From NCBI GenBank assembly GCA_039980455.1, contig JBDXCG010000004.1, positions 434,001 to 498,000 on the forward strand: a stretch of DNA of 64,000 nucleotides, given 5' to 3'. Origin of the DNA: CALINF01 sp039980455 (GTDB lineage Bacteria; Pseudomonadota; Gammaproteobacteria; Pseudomonadales; Halieaceae). This document shows positions 53,131 to 61,321 of the stretch, piece after piece. The translations under genes were made by a program, and so were the position numbers. Position 1 is the stretch's first letter. Every line of letters begins with the position of its first letter. The notes below the pieces were generated by a model that ran no database searches, was not told the origin of the DNA, and saw nothing but the letters and a program-made list of their open reading frames with translations.

Positions 53131-53212
53131 GCACTATAGTGAATGCAGATAATAGTACCTCAGCGCGGGTAGATAAATGCCGCAGGCTCGGTGATATGTA
53201 CACAAAGCCGTG

Positions 53213-54409
53213 CTACAGGTTAGCCAGCTCCACAATTTTTGCAAAAATCTGTCTAGCGATGGTCGACTTTCCTGCCTGAGGCAAAATCTGCTCGCCATCT
53301 TTCCATACCAGCGTGACCGCATTGTCATCGCTATTGAAGCCAACCGCAGTATCTGAGACGTCGTTCGCAACGATAAGGTCCAGGTTCTTGGCGTCTAGCT
53401 TTTGGCGAGCATAGTTGACGACGTCGCGCGTTTCGGCGGCAAAGCCAACCGTGAATGGCCGGGCTTGGCGGGCGGCTACGGCTGCTACGATATCGGGATT
53501 CTTAACCATCGATAACGTAGTTGTCTGTCCGCCCTTCTTTATTTTGTCGGTTTGCACCTCAGCGGGTCGATAGTCGGCAACAGCGGCGCAAGCGATGAAT
53601 ATATCGCAGTCATCCACTTGCGCGAGACAGGCATCCAGCATCTCTTGGGCGCTGACCACCTGAGTAATAGAGGCATGAGCGATAGGGCTTAGGTTTACAG
53701 GGCCGGAGATTAATGACGTTACTGCGCCCAAGTCGACAGCGGACTGCGCGAGGGCGTAGCCCATTTTTCCGGAGCTATGGTTGGAGATATAGCGGACCGG
53801 GTCTAGAGCTTCGCGAGTTGGGCCGGCCGTAATCATAACGCGCTTTGCTGCTAGAGCCCCGTTTTCGAATAAGTCGGCAGCAGCCTGGGCAATGGTCAGG
53901 GGTTCTTCCATGCGGCCGGGGCCCACATCGCCGCAGGCCTGCTCGCCAGCAGCGGGGCCTTCCATGGTCATGCCGCGCTGCTTCAATGTTGCTACGTTGG
54001 CCTGCGTTGCCGGGTCGGCCCACATAGCCTGATTCATTGCGGGTGCCACCAATACCGGTGCTGAGGTCGCCAGCGCGACAGTGGTTAATAGGTCATCTGC
54101 CCGGCCCATCGCCAGGCGTGCAAGTAGGTCGGCTGTCGCCGGGGCCATTACCAGTAGGTCCGCCCACCGAGCGAGTTCGATGTGGCCCATGCCCCGTTCC
54201 GCCTCTTCGTCGAGCAATGCGGTATGAACTGGGTTCCCGGACAGGGCTTGCAAGGTTAACGGCGTGATGAACTCCTGTGCGCCGTGGGTCATGATTACGC
54301 GCACCGTGGCTCCTCGCTCCTGTAGCGCTCGTACGAGTTCTGCTGATTTGTAGGCGGCGATTCCACCGCTAACACCCAGCAGCACATTGCGATTAAATAG
54401 ATGTGCCAT
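53213..54409 (-). CDS. coaBC: Bifunctional phosphopantothenoylcysteine decarboxylase/synthetase CoaBC
   Basis: A 398-residue enzyme that makes 4'-phosphopantetheine for coenzyme A. The N-terminal FMN-dependent CoaC part has LGVSGGIAAYKSAELVR and the active-site PAMNQAMW; the C-terminal CoaB part has ITAGPTREALDPVRYISNHSSGKMG (in part) and TDKIKKGG. In Pseudomonas dut comes next, but here algC follows after 82 bases. Confidence 0.96.
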   Translation of the reverse strand: MAHLFNRNVLLGVSGGIAAYKSAELVRALQERGATVRVIMTHGAQEFITPLTLQALSGNPVHTALLDEEAERGMGHIELARWADLLVMAPATADLLARLAMGRADDLLTTVALATSAPVLVAPAMNQAMWADPATQANVATLKQRGMTMEGPAAGEQACGDVGPGRMEEPLTIAQAAADLFENGALAAKRVMITAGPTREALDPVRYISNHSSGKMGYALAQSAVDLGAVTSLISGPVNLSPIAHASITQVVSAQEMLDACLAQVDDCDIFIACAAVADYRPAEVQTDKIKKGGQTTTLSMVKNPDIVAAVAARQARPFTVGFAAETRDVVNYARQKLDAKNLDLIVANDVSDTAVGFNSDDNAVTLVWKDGEQILPQAGKSTIARQIFAKIVELANL

Positions 54410-54515
54410 TTCTTGACCAAGATTGGGACAATGGGTTGGAAGAGTGCGAAAGATACCACCAGCCCCGGGGATTTGATACCGAGGTCAATTGCGCATTGCT
54501 CTCAGGGAGGAGGGC

Positions 54516-55178
54516 ATGAAACAACCGTTTATGAATGATGGTTCCGTATCGGTTAGCGCGGAGGCCGCGCGGTCCCCTTCTGAACTGTCTGATGCTGAGC
54601 TACTTGCTCAATTGCTGGCAGGTCCTGCTGCCCAAAGTCGCGCGCAGGCGGTATTGCGTGAGTTCGGCGGCTTGGGCGGCTTGGCCAGACAAACTTCACA
54701 GGATCTGGAGCGGTTTCCAGGATTGGGTGCGGTGTCGTCGCGTCGGGTGCCGGTAGCGCTGGAACTGGCCCGGCGTTGCGCTCGCGAGGTGCTTGAAGAA
54801 ACGGATGTGCTATCCAGTCCCCAAGCGGTACGCGACTTCCTCTGCAGTCATCTTGGGTTCAGGGAAAGAGAGGTGTTTTCGTGTCTCTACCTGGACAGCC
54901 AACACAGATTGCTGCGTTGTGAAGATCTCTTTTTTGGCACCCTCGACGGCGCTGCGGTCTATCCGCGGGAAGTCGCAGTCAGGGCACTGCAGTATCGAGC
55001 GGGCGCGCTGATTTTCGCCCACAACCATCCATCGGGCGTGGCGCAGCCCAGCGCTGCCGACCGTCGTATCACGCAGCGTCTGTCGGATGCATTGTCTCTG
55101 TTCGATATCAGGGTGCTCGACCATCTGATTGTAGGCCGGGGAACAACATACTCTTTTGCTGAGAATGGTATTTTGTAG
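54516..55178 (+). CDS. radC: RadC/YicR family JAB-domain protein
   Basis: A 220-residue protein. The N-terminal helix-hairpin-helix-like segment precedes a JAMM metal-binding domain with FAHNHPSG and the downstream Asp (SAADRRIT), complete for zinc binding. The function of the chromosomal RadC is unresolved; it is not the recG allele once called radC. A very strong site AGGGAGGAGGG lies before ATG 54516, chosen over an upstream start at 54489. It is divergent from coaBC. Confidence 0.9.
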   Translation: MKQPFMNDGSVSVSAEAARSPSELSDAELLAQLLAGPAAQSRAQAVLREFGGLGGLARQTSQDLERFPGLGAVSSRRVPVALELARRCAREVLEETDVLSSPQAVRDFLCSHLGFREREVFSCLYLDSQHRLLRCEDLFFGTLDGAAVYPREVAVRALQYRAGALIFAHNHPSGVAQPSAADRRITQRLSDALSLFDIRVLDHLIVGRGTTYSFAENGIL

Positions 55179-55202
55179 CACCGGTTCGAACGGCTCTCCG
55201 GC

Positions 55203-55231
55203 TTGCTATGGCGTAGGTGTTCTGGTATAAA
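55203..55231 (+). promoter_or_regulatory. Sigma-70 promoter of rpmB-rpmG
   Basis: TTGCTA (55203-55208), 17 bases and TATAAA (55226-55231) make a good promoter. The start would lie near 55238, about 78 bases before rpmB. Confidence 0.7.
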
Positions 55232-55315
55232 GTCGCGCTCCGCGAAGAGGGTGCCTGTAAACAGCCCTTCTGAAAGACAAATTTAAACAAATCCCGAGTT
55301 TTGGGAGAGGCAATC

Positions 55316-55552
55316 ATGGCAAGAGTATGTCAGGTCACCGGGAAACGTCCGGTCACTGGAAACAATGTATCGCACGCGAAGAACCGCACACGTCGTCGGT
55401 TTTTGCCGAACCTGCACCAACACCGTTTTTGGGTTGAGTCAGAGAAGCGTTTCGTATCCCTGCGCGTATCCAGCAAGGGTATGCGTATCATCGACAAAAA
55501 AGGCATTGAGCAGGTGCTGGAAGATATCCGGGCTGCCGGCGGCAAAGCTTAA
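55316..55552 (+). CDS. rpmB: 50S ribosomal protein L28
   Basis: A 78-residue basic protein starting MARVCQVTGKRPVTGNNVSHAKNRTRRRF, the L28 signature; its long form is spelled only in part here. The ATG at 55316 follows GGGAGAGG. It is followed after 26 bases by rpmG, the usual L28-L33 pair. Confidence 0.97.
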   Translation: MARVCQVTGKRPVTGNNVSHAKNRTRRRFLPNLHQHRFWVESEKRFVSLRVSSKGMRIIDKKGIEQVLEDIRAAGGKA

Positions 55553-55578
55553 GCAGCTGTAACGGAAGGAGTGAGACT

Positions 55579-55734
55579 ATGAGAGATAAAATCAGAATGG
55601 TATCGTCAGCGGGAACTGGCCATTTTTATACCACTGACAAAAATAAGCGTACTACGCCCGATAAGCTGGAGATGAAGAAGTACGATCCAGTTGTGCGTAA
55701 GCACGTGGCTTACAAAGAAGCCAAAATCAAGTAA
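55579..55734 (+). CDS. rpmG: 50S ribosomal protein L33
   Basis: A 51-residue protein (MRDKIRMVSSAGTGHFYTTD...) ending VAYKEAKIK. It lacks the two CxxC pairs of zinc-type L33 and is thus the zinc-free form. GGAAGGAG precedes the ATG. A terminator follows 44 bases after its stop. Confidence 0.97.
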   Translation: MRDKIRMVSSAGTGHFYTTDKNKRTTPDKLEMKKYDPVVRKHVAYKEAKIK

Positions 55735-55777
55735 TCGCGGGTGTGTCGCCACTGGCGACACAATACCGACGCATAAG

Positions 55778-55801
55778 ACCCCGGCTTGTCCGGGGTTTTT
55801 T
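55778..55801 (+). terminator. Rho-independent terminator of rpmB-rpmG
   Basis: ACCCCGG (55778-55784), loop CTTGT and CCGGGGT (55790-55796) form a stem followed by six T residues (55796-55801). A second hairpin, TGTCGCC-ACT-GGCGACA (55744-55760), lies just upstream. Confidence 0.92.
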
Positions 55802-55872
55802 GTGCCCGTGATTATCGGCAGTGGACAGGTAATCGACTACTATCACCGCTCCCCAGTCGTTTTGAGCCAATA

Positions 55873-56685
55873 ATGCCAGAACTGCCCGAAGTTGAGACCA
55901 CCCGTCGTGGTGTTGCGCCTTACAGTGAAGGTAGCACCGTCGTGGACGTTATCGTGCGCAACCCCAGCCTGCGTTGGCCAGTACCCGATGATTTGCCGGA
56001 AACCCTGCGGGGTCTAACGATAGATTCGGTATCACGTAGAGCCAAATATCTACTGTTCAATACTTCGCAGGGTCAACTGATGATCCATCTGGGGATGTCG
56101 GGCTCGCTGCGAGTTCTCACTGGGAAAATCGCCCCACAGACACACGATCACATCGATGTGTGCCTGGCGGGGGGCACTCTTCTTCGCTACAACGATCCAA
56201 GACGGTTCGGCAGTTGCCTGTGGATTCCGGCAGGTCAGAGCCACCCTTTGTTAGAGCACTTGGGGCCTGAGCCACTATCTGATGACTTTGATGGGGAGTA
56301 TTTATACCGGCTGTCTCGAGGCCGAAAAGCCCCTGTTAAAACGTTTGTGATGGACGGTAAGGTCGTTGTGGGTGTTGGTAATATTTACGCCAATGAGGCG
56401 CTGTTCTTGGCAGGGATTGCCCCGCACCGCGCTGCAGGTCGCGTGGGTCGCGAGCGATATGAGCGACTGGCGGACTGCGTGAAGCAAGTACTCACTTCGG
56501 CCATAGAGCAGGGTGGTACTACGCTTAGAGATTTTGTGGGCGGTGATGGCAAGCCTGGATATTTCGCCCAGTCGCTATACGTTTATGGGCGAGGTGGAGA
56601 GCCCTGTAAGCGCTGTGGCGCGGTATTGGTGGAGCGTCGCTTGGGCCAGCGAAGTACCGTGCATTGCATGGCCTGTCAACGCTGA
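55873..56685 (+). CDS. mutM: Formamidopyrimidine-DNA glycosylase
   Basis: A 270-residue base-excision glycosylase for 8-oxoguanine and formamidopyrimidines. After the initiator Met the catalytic Pro-Glu start is PELPEVETTRRG; the C-terminal zinc finger is CKRCG and CMAC in the last 24 residues. ATG 55873 is chosen; the open frame runs back to 55786. It stands 71 bases after the rpmG terminator. Confidence 0.97.
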   Translation: MPELPEVETTRRGVAPYSEGSTVVDVIVRNPSLRWPVPDDLPETLRGLTIDSVSRRAKYLLFNTSQGQLMIHLGMSGSLRVLTGKIAPQTHDHIDVCLAGGTLLRYNDPRRFGSCLWIPAGQSHPLLEHLGPEPLSDDFDGEYLYRLSRGRKAPVKTFVMDGKVVVGVGNIYANEALFLAGIAPHRAAGRVGRERYERLADCVKQVLTSAIEQGGTTLRDFVGGDGKPGYFAQSLYVYGRGGEPCKRCGAVLVERRLGQRSTVHCMACQR

Positions 56686-56739
56686 AGGGTCTACACTATA
56701 GAGAATCAGGGGACACTGAATCGTCTTGGGGAGATAGCG

Positions 56740-57153
56740 ATGAATATAACAAAAGGGGCGCGTCGTTTTGCGGCGGTACTTATGGTGGCTTGTTTGGCAA
56801 TGCCGCAGGCACTCTGGGCTAAAGAGGCAGTTGATGACGGCCCTAACGCCTTTGCAATGGCAGGTGATTTGTTGGTAGCGCGGCCCATTGGTGTCGTAAT
56901 GACCGCAGGTGGCGCAGCGGTTTGGCTGGTGAGCCTGCCGTTTACCTTGCTGGCAGGTCACGCAGAAGAGGCTGCAGAGACCTTAATTCTCGGGCCAGGC
57001 GCAGCGACTTTTGTGCGTTGCTTAGGTTGCCGCGAGACCGGCTATACCAACAAGGATCGCGAATCCCACAAGGCTCGTCAGGAACAAAAGGCTGCGGAAG
57101 AAGCTGAAAAGGCTGAGGCTGAAGCCGCTGCAGCTGCGGCCGGCAGCAACTAG
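56740..57153 (+). CDS. Small exported glycine-rich protein of unknown function
   Basis: A 137-residue protein. The signal peptide is at 1-27 (AVLMVACLAMPQALWA). A hydrophobic, Gly/Ala-rich hairpin, about 46-72, follows (RPIGVVMTAGGAAVWLVSLPF). RCLGCRETG and a Lys/Glu/Ala-rich helical tail end the protein. It may be a membrane-associated lipid- or envelope-related protein, but I recognise no function. It follows mutM by 54 bases and ends one base before convergent coaD. Confidence 0.75.
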   Translation: MNITKGARRFAAVLMVACLAMPQALWAKEAVDDGPNAFAMAGDLLVARPIGVVMTAGGAAVWLVSLPFTLLAGHAEEAAETLILGPGAATFVRCLGCRETGYTNKDRESHKARQEQKAAEEAEKAEAEAAAAAAGSN

Positions 57154-57154
57154 T

Positions 57155-57640
57155 CTACGACTTGAAGCGCTGCGCCAGTGCGTTTGCCACTGGTGTCGGT
57201 ACGAAAGACTCAATATCGCCGTCCAGTGCGGCGATCTCACGGACTAGGCTCGACGAAATATAAGACAAGTCCTCGGAGGGCGTTAGAAAGATACTTTCAA
57301 ACTCCGGGTACATGGCTCTATTCATGTTTGCCAGTTGATACTCATATTCGAAGTCTGCCACAGTGCGTACACCTCTCAGCACGCAGGATGATCCCTGGCT
57401 TTTAGCGAAATCTACCAGCAGATTATTGAATCCGACCACTTCTATGTTGTCCAGGTGCGATAGAGACGCTTCACATAATTCAACCCGTTGTTCGAGATTG
57501 AACAGTGGCGTTTTCTTTTCGCTGTGGGCGATCGCTACAACCACGCGATCAAACAGCTGCGCCGCGCGCTCCGTCAGATTGACATGCCCGTTGGTGATGG
57601 GGTCGAACGTGCCGGGGTAAATGACCGTATGGGCTCGCAT
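57155..57640 (-). CDS. coaD: Phosphopantetheine adenylyltransferase
   Basis: A 161-residue enzyme that makes dephospho-CoA. The nucleotidyl signature GTFDPITNGH and the C-terminal ISSSLVREIA are intact. It follows rsmD by 45 bases on the same strand, a standard pairing. Together with coaBC it gives two CoA steps in this window. Confidence 0.97.
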   Translation of the reverse strand: MRAHTVIYPGTFDPITNGHVNLTERAAQLFDRVVVAIAHSEKKTPLFNLEQRVELCEASLSHLDNIEVVGFNNLLVDFAKSQGSSCVLRGVRTVADFEYEYQLANMNRAMYPEFESIFLTPSEDLSYISSSLVREIAALDGDIESFVPTPVANALAQRFKS

Positions 57641-57685
57641 TGAGTTGTCCAGGTTGTGGGGAATCGGTGGATGGTAAACAATTTG

Positions 57686-58279
57686 CTAGGACCGTACAAA
57701 CAACCGATAAGCCACATCGCCTGCTGTTTTCTCACGATGCACGCTCCAGCTTTGGGGTAGCTCAGGGAGGTCCTCTTGCGCTGCACACTCGACATAGATG
57801 TATGCCCCCGGCGCTAGTAACGCCTGTGTTTCGAGTATGGCTGCTACCGGGGCGATAAGCTCGCGACCAAAAGGTGGGTCTAGAAATACAACAGTATAGG
57901 GTTCGTGAGTCTCGTCCAGGCGGCTGAGAAAATCAGCCGCGCTGTTGGTGTGGCAGGTTCCGCGATCTGTCGCCGCTAACGTGGAGAGATGGTTGGAGAT
58001 CTCCCGCTGCGCAAGAGCGCTATTGTCGACAAAATCACAGTGGGCAGCGCCACGTGACAGTGCTTCCAGTCCCAGGGCGCCGCTTCCAGCGAACAGGTCG
58101 AGACAGCGCGCTGTGGGTAGCTCGCTCATCAACCAGTTAAACAACGTTTCGCGAACCCGGTCGGTTGTTGGCCTGAGCCCATCGGTAGCAGTGAACTGCA
58201 GCTTTCGCCCTCGCCATTGACCGCCAATGATTCTTAGCTGCCCTTTTGAATCAGGGCGCTGTCGCGTCGACTTAGCCAT
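57686..58279 (-). CDS. rsmD: 16S rRNA (guanine966-N2)-methyltransferase RsmD
   Basis: A 197-residue methyltransferase with RIIGGQWRGRKLQF, the SAM loop CLDLFAGSGALGLEALSRGA and the N2-methylation motif LDPPF. ATG at 58277-58279 is chosen, with GAAGAA upstream. The open frame continues to 58789 across ftsY, but that portion is antisense to ftsY. rsmD is divergent from ftsY, 73 bases apart. Confidence 0.95.
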   Translation of the reverse strand: MAKSTRQRPDSKGQLRIIGGQWRGRKLQFTATDGLRPTTDRVRETLFNWLMSELPTARCLDLFAGSGALGLEALSRGAAHCDFVDNSALAQREISNHLSTLAATDRGTCHTNSAADFLSRLDETHEPYTVVFLDPPFGRELIAPVAAILETQALLAPGAYIYVECAAQEDLPELPQSWSVHREKTAGDVAYRLFVRS

Positions 58280-58352
58280 TTCTTCGCCTTGTTCAAGAGT
58301 GTTAGGATACGCGCTCTGCGGGCGCTCGCCTGCGCACTCTAGCACGACAGAT

Positions 58353-59534
58353 ATGAAATTTTTCAAGCGTAAGAACGCAACTACCGCGTCTGAATTGCCG
58401 CAGCAGGAACCGACTGCCGAGACGGCTGAACTTGAGACACCGTTAACAGACGTTGCCGGCGACGAGAGTGTGGCCGCTGCAGAATCAGCAGCCGTCCCAG
58501 CTACCGAAGTGGCGGTCGAGCTAAAGCAGCCGGTTACACCGGCAGGATCCGTTGGTTCCGACGTGGCTGATTCGGCCGATGAAGCGTTGGAAGCGCAAAA
58601 GGGCCCCGGACTATTCTCCCGCCTACGGCGCGGGCTGGGCCGCACCAGCGACAACCTTGTTGCCGGTATGGGTACGCTATTTCTGGGGCGCAAGGAGATA
58701 GACGCTGAGCTGCTTGAAGAACTGGAGTCGCGGTTGCTGCTGGCTGATGTTGGCGTTGATGCCACGTTAGAGATTATCGGGAAGCTCACGGGTAGGGTGT
58801 CTCGTAAGGAGCTAACGCACCCTGATGCATTGGAAGACGCTCTCCGCGAGGAGTTACTGGTGTTGCTTCAGCCGGTTGAGCAACCACTTAAAGTGTCTGG
58901 TCGCAGCCCCTTCGTTATCTTAATGGTGGGCGTGAATGGCGTAGGCAAGACAACCACGATTGGCAAGTTGGCGCGCCGCTATCAGTCTGAAGGGCATTCG
59001 GTAATGCTGGCCGCGGGTGATACGTTTCGAGCGGCTGCGGTAGAGCAGTTACAGGTGTGGGGTGACCGGAACGACGTGCCCGTCATCGCACAGCACACCG
59101 GTGCTGACAGCGCTTCGGTTATTTTCGATGCGCTGCAGGCGGCTAAAGCACGCTCAATTGATGTCCTTATTGCCGACACCGCTGGTCGGTTGCACAATAA
59201 GGACAACTTAATGGAAGAGTTGGAAAAGGTTGTCCGAGTAATGGGCAAAATAGATCCCGACGCACCGCATGAGGTGATGCTGGTCCTGGATGCGGGAACC
59301 GGTCAGAACGCCCTGGCTCAGGCCAGCGAGTTTCAGCGCTCCGTGGGCGTTACAGGTCTGAGCTTGACCAAACTCGATGGCACCGCCAAGGGAGGCGTGA
59401 TTTTTGCAATCGCGAAAAAATTGGGTCTTCCTATTCGCTATATAGGTGTTGGTGAAGCGGTGGAGGATCTGCGACCTTTTGCAGCAACAGAGTTTATCGA
59501 TGCCCTGTTTGATCGCGACCCGACTGACGCATGA
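58353..59534 (+). CDS. ftsY: Signal recognition particle receptor FtsY
   Basis: A 393-residue GTPase that docks SRP-ribosome complexes at the membrane. The acidic N-terminal A domain is at about 1-90. The NG domain has P-loop GVNGVGKT at 193-200, DTAGR and TKLDGTAKGG. ATG 58353; the frame extends upstream into the rsmD gap. Its TGA overlaps the ftsE ATG, starting the ftsY-ftsE-ftsX operon. Confidence 0.97.
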   Translation: MKFFKRKNATTASELPQQEPTAETAELETPLTDVAGDESVAAAESAAVPATEVAVELKQPVTPAGSVGSDVADSADEALEAQKGPGLFSRLRRGLGRTSDNLVAGMGTLFLGRKEIDAELLEELESRLLLADVGVDATLEIIGKLTGRVSRKELTHPDALEDALREELLVLLQPVEQPLKVSGRSPFVILMVGVNGVGKTTTIGKLARRYQSEGHSVMLAAGDTFRAAAVEQLQVWGDRNDVPVIAQHTGADSASVIFDALQAAKARSIDVLIADTAGRLHNKDNLMEELEKVVRVMGKIDPDAPHEVMLVLDAGTGQNALAQASEFQRSVGVTGLSLTKLDGTAKGGVIFAIAKKLGLPIRYIGVGEAVEDLRPFAATEFIDALFDRDPTDA

Positions 59535-60196
59535 TTCTGTTTGACCGAGTCAGCAAGCGCTACGAAGAAGGGCATGATGCTCTGCGTGAGATATCGATTG
59601 ATATTGGCCGCGATGAAATGGTGTTTCTGACTGGGCATTCCGGTGCGGGTAAAAGTACGCTCCTCAGATTGATTATGTTGATGGACCGCCCGACGCGAGG
59701 AAAATTGCTGGTCGACGGTAGCGACCTGGCAAAAGTAGGCTCTAGGGCTATACCCCGCCACCGCCGGGACATCGGCGTTGTGTTTCAGAACCATCAGCTT
59801 TTGTTTGATCGCAGTGTTTTTGACAACGTTGCTCTGCCTCTAGTGATCGCGGGCTATGATCAGCGTGAAGTGGGTCGGCGGGTGCGCGCTGCACTCGATA
59901 AAGTGGGCCTGCTGGCGCGTGAGCGTGCTTTGCCCATTACCCTGTCGGGTGGCGAGCAGCAGAGGGTTGGCATTGCCCGCGCGGTCGTTGGCCGCCCCAA
60001 AATCTTGCTAGCCGATGAGCCCACAGGCAACCTGGATCCGGCGTTATCTGCTGATGTCATGCAGCTGTTCGAAGAGTTCAATCGGGTGGGTGTAACCGTT
60101 TTGATTGCCAGTCATGACCTGGGTCTGATCTCACAACTGCACCACCGTACGATCACATTGCGAGACGGCCAACTGGTCACAGGAACAAGCGCCTGA
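59531..60196 (+). CDS. ftsE: Cell division ATP-binding protein FtsE
   Basis: A 221-residue ABC ATPase. Walker A GHSGAGKST is at 35-43, the signature LSGGEQQR and Walker B ILLADEPTGNLD are present. With FtsX it drives amidase activation at the septum. Its start overlaps ftsY by four bases, and its end overlaps ftsX by one. Confidence 0.97.
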   Translation: MILFDRVSKRYEEGHDALREISIDIGRDEMVFLTGHSGAGKSTLLRLIMLMDRPTRGKLLVDGSDLAKVGSRAIPRHRRDIGVVFQNHQLLFDRSVFDNVALPLVIAGYDQREVGRRVRAALDKVGLLARERALPITLSGGEQQRVGIARAVVGRPKILLADEPTGNLDPALSADVMQLFEEFNRVGVTVLIASHDLGLISQLHHRTITLRDGQLVTGTSA

Positions 60197-61176
60197 TGGC
60201 TAATGATGCAGCAAGCAGTCGCCGAGAGGGAGCTAGCCTCAGTCGCACCAGCTTCATGGGTCGCTATGACGCATGGCTGCGCCATCATCGCCAGTCCTCA
60301 GCAGACAGCCTTATCCGAGTATTGGACAACCCGATTTCCAGTATTCTGACGTGGCTTGTCATTGGTATCGCACTTGCGCTGCCCGTAAGTTTGGATGTGG
60401 CTCTGGACAATGCCGGGCGGGTGAGCAGCACATGGGATAGCCCGGCACAGCTGTCTCTATTTCTCGTCGACGGCACGTCCCAAGAAGCAGCAAAGGCGCT
60501 GACCGAAGAGCTGTCAGTGCATCCGCAACTGGCCCGGGTGCAGTTTGTCTCCCGAGAAGATGCATTGGCGGAGTTCACCAGCGTCTCTGGATTCGCCGAC
60601 ATATTGGAAAACCTGGAAGAGAACCCGCTACCACACGTCGTGTTGGTGGAGCCCCTCGAAGACGTAGACCCCGCGCAGGTGACTAGCCTGCGGGAAGAGT
60701 TTGAAGCATTGGGCCTCGTTGCAGAAGCCACACTCGATATGGCCTGGCTGCAACGACTCAATAGCCTGTTGGAGCTGAGTCGTCGCTCTGTGTTGGCGTT
60801 GGGCGGATTTCTGATTTTCGGCGTTGTTCTGATATTGGGTAACACGATCCGGTTGGCAATTGAGAGCCGCCGAGAAGAGATTGTGATCGTCAAGCTGGTG
60901 GGGGGTAGCAATGCCTTTGTACGCAGGCCATTCCTGTATACCGGTTTGTGGTATGGCGTGGGTGGTGGCGTGTTTGCCGCTTTGCTGGTGGGCGCCGGGT
61001 TATGGTTCCTGAGCGCGCCTGTGGAGCAGCTTGCGTCGCTCTACGGCTCTGACTTCAGTTTGCGCGGCCCCGGGCTGATCGGTAGCTTAAACCTCGTGCT
61101 CGTAGGTGGCATGCTAGGCCTTATCGGCGCCTGGCTGGCTGTCTCCCGTCATTTGGGCGCAATAGAACCCCGCTAG
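60196..61176 (+). CDS. ftsX: Cell division protein FtsX
   Basis: A 326-residue membrane subunit of FtsEX. A long cytoplasmic N-terminus is followed by one membrane helix, a periplasmic domain of about 100 residues that contacts septal hydrolase activators, and three more membrane helices (LALGGFLIFGVVLILGN among them). It overlaps ftsE by one base and precedes rpoH by 145 bases. Confidence 0.96.
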   Translation: MANDAASSRREGASLSRTSFMGRYDAWLRHHRQSSADSLIRVLDNPISSILTWLVIGIALALPVSLDVALDNAGRVSSTWDSPAQLSLFLVDGTSQEAAKALTEELSVHPQLARVQFVSREDALAEFTSVSGFADILENLEENPLPHVVLVEPLEDVDPAQVTSLREEFEALGLVAEATLDMAWLQRLNSLLELSRRSVLALGGFLIFGVVLILGNTIRLAIESRREEIVIVKLVGGSNAFVRRPFLYTGLWYGVGGGVFAALLVGAGLWFLSAPVEQLASLYGSDFSLRGPGLIGSLNLVLVGGMLGLIGAWLAVSRHLGAIEPR

Positions 61177-61248
61177 TCATCCGTTCTGGCTCATTCTCGT
61201 ATGTTATTGAAATAACGCGCATATTTCCGATTTTTTTAGGAGAGATCA

Positions 61249-61275
61249 GGAACTTTTGGCGTATTAGCACTCTAA
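61249..61275 (+). promoter_or_regulatory. Sigma-E-like promoter upstream of rpoH
   Basis: GGAACTT (61249-61255) matches the sigma-E -35 exactly. TCTAA (61271-61275) lies 15 bases later and resembles the sigma-E -10; E. coli usually has 16. E. coli rpoH has such a promoter (P3). The -10 lies inside the CIRCE element. Confidence 0.5.
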
Positions 61276-61290
61276 TACTAAGAGTGCTAA
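61264..61290. promoter_or_regulatory. Perfect CIRCE operator (HrcA site) upstream of rpoH
   Basis: TTAGCACTC (61264-61272), nine bases, then GAGTGCTAA (61282-61290): identical to the CIRCE consensus in both arms and spacing. It lies 32 bases before the rpoH ATG and overlaps the likely -10 region. HrcA, the repressor expected to bind it, is not in the window. Confidence 0.92.
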
Positions 61291-61321
61291 AATTGCGCAC
61301 CATGAACTTGGAGAACGATGA

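Noticed and set aside
58280..58789. N-terminal extension of rsmD to 58789
   Set aside because: The extra 170 residues are antisense to ftsY and Ser/Pro-rich; RsmD normally begins at the ATG at 58279.
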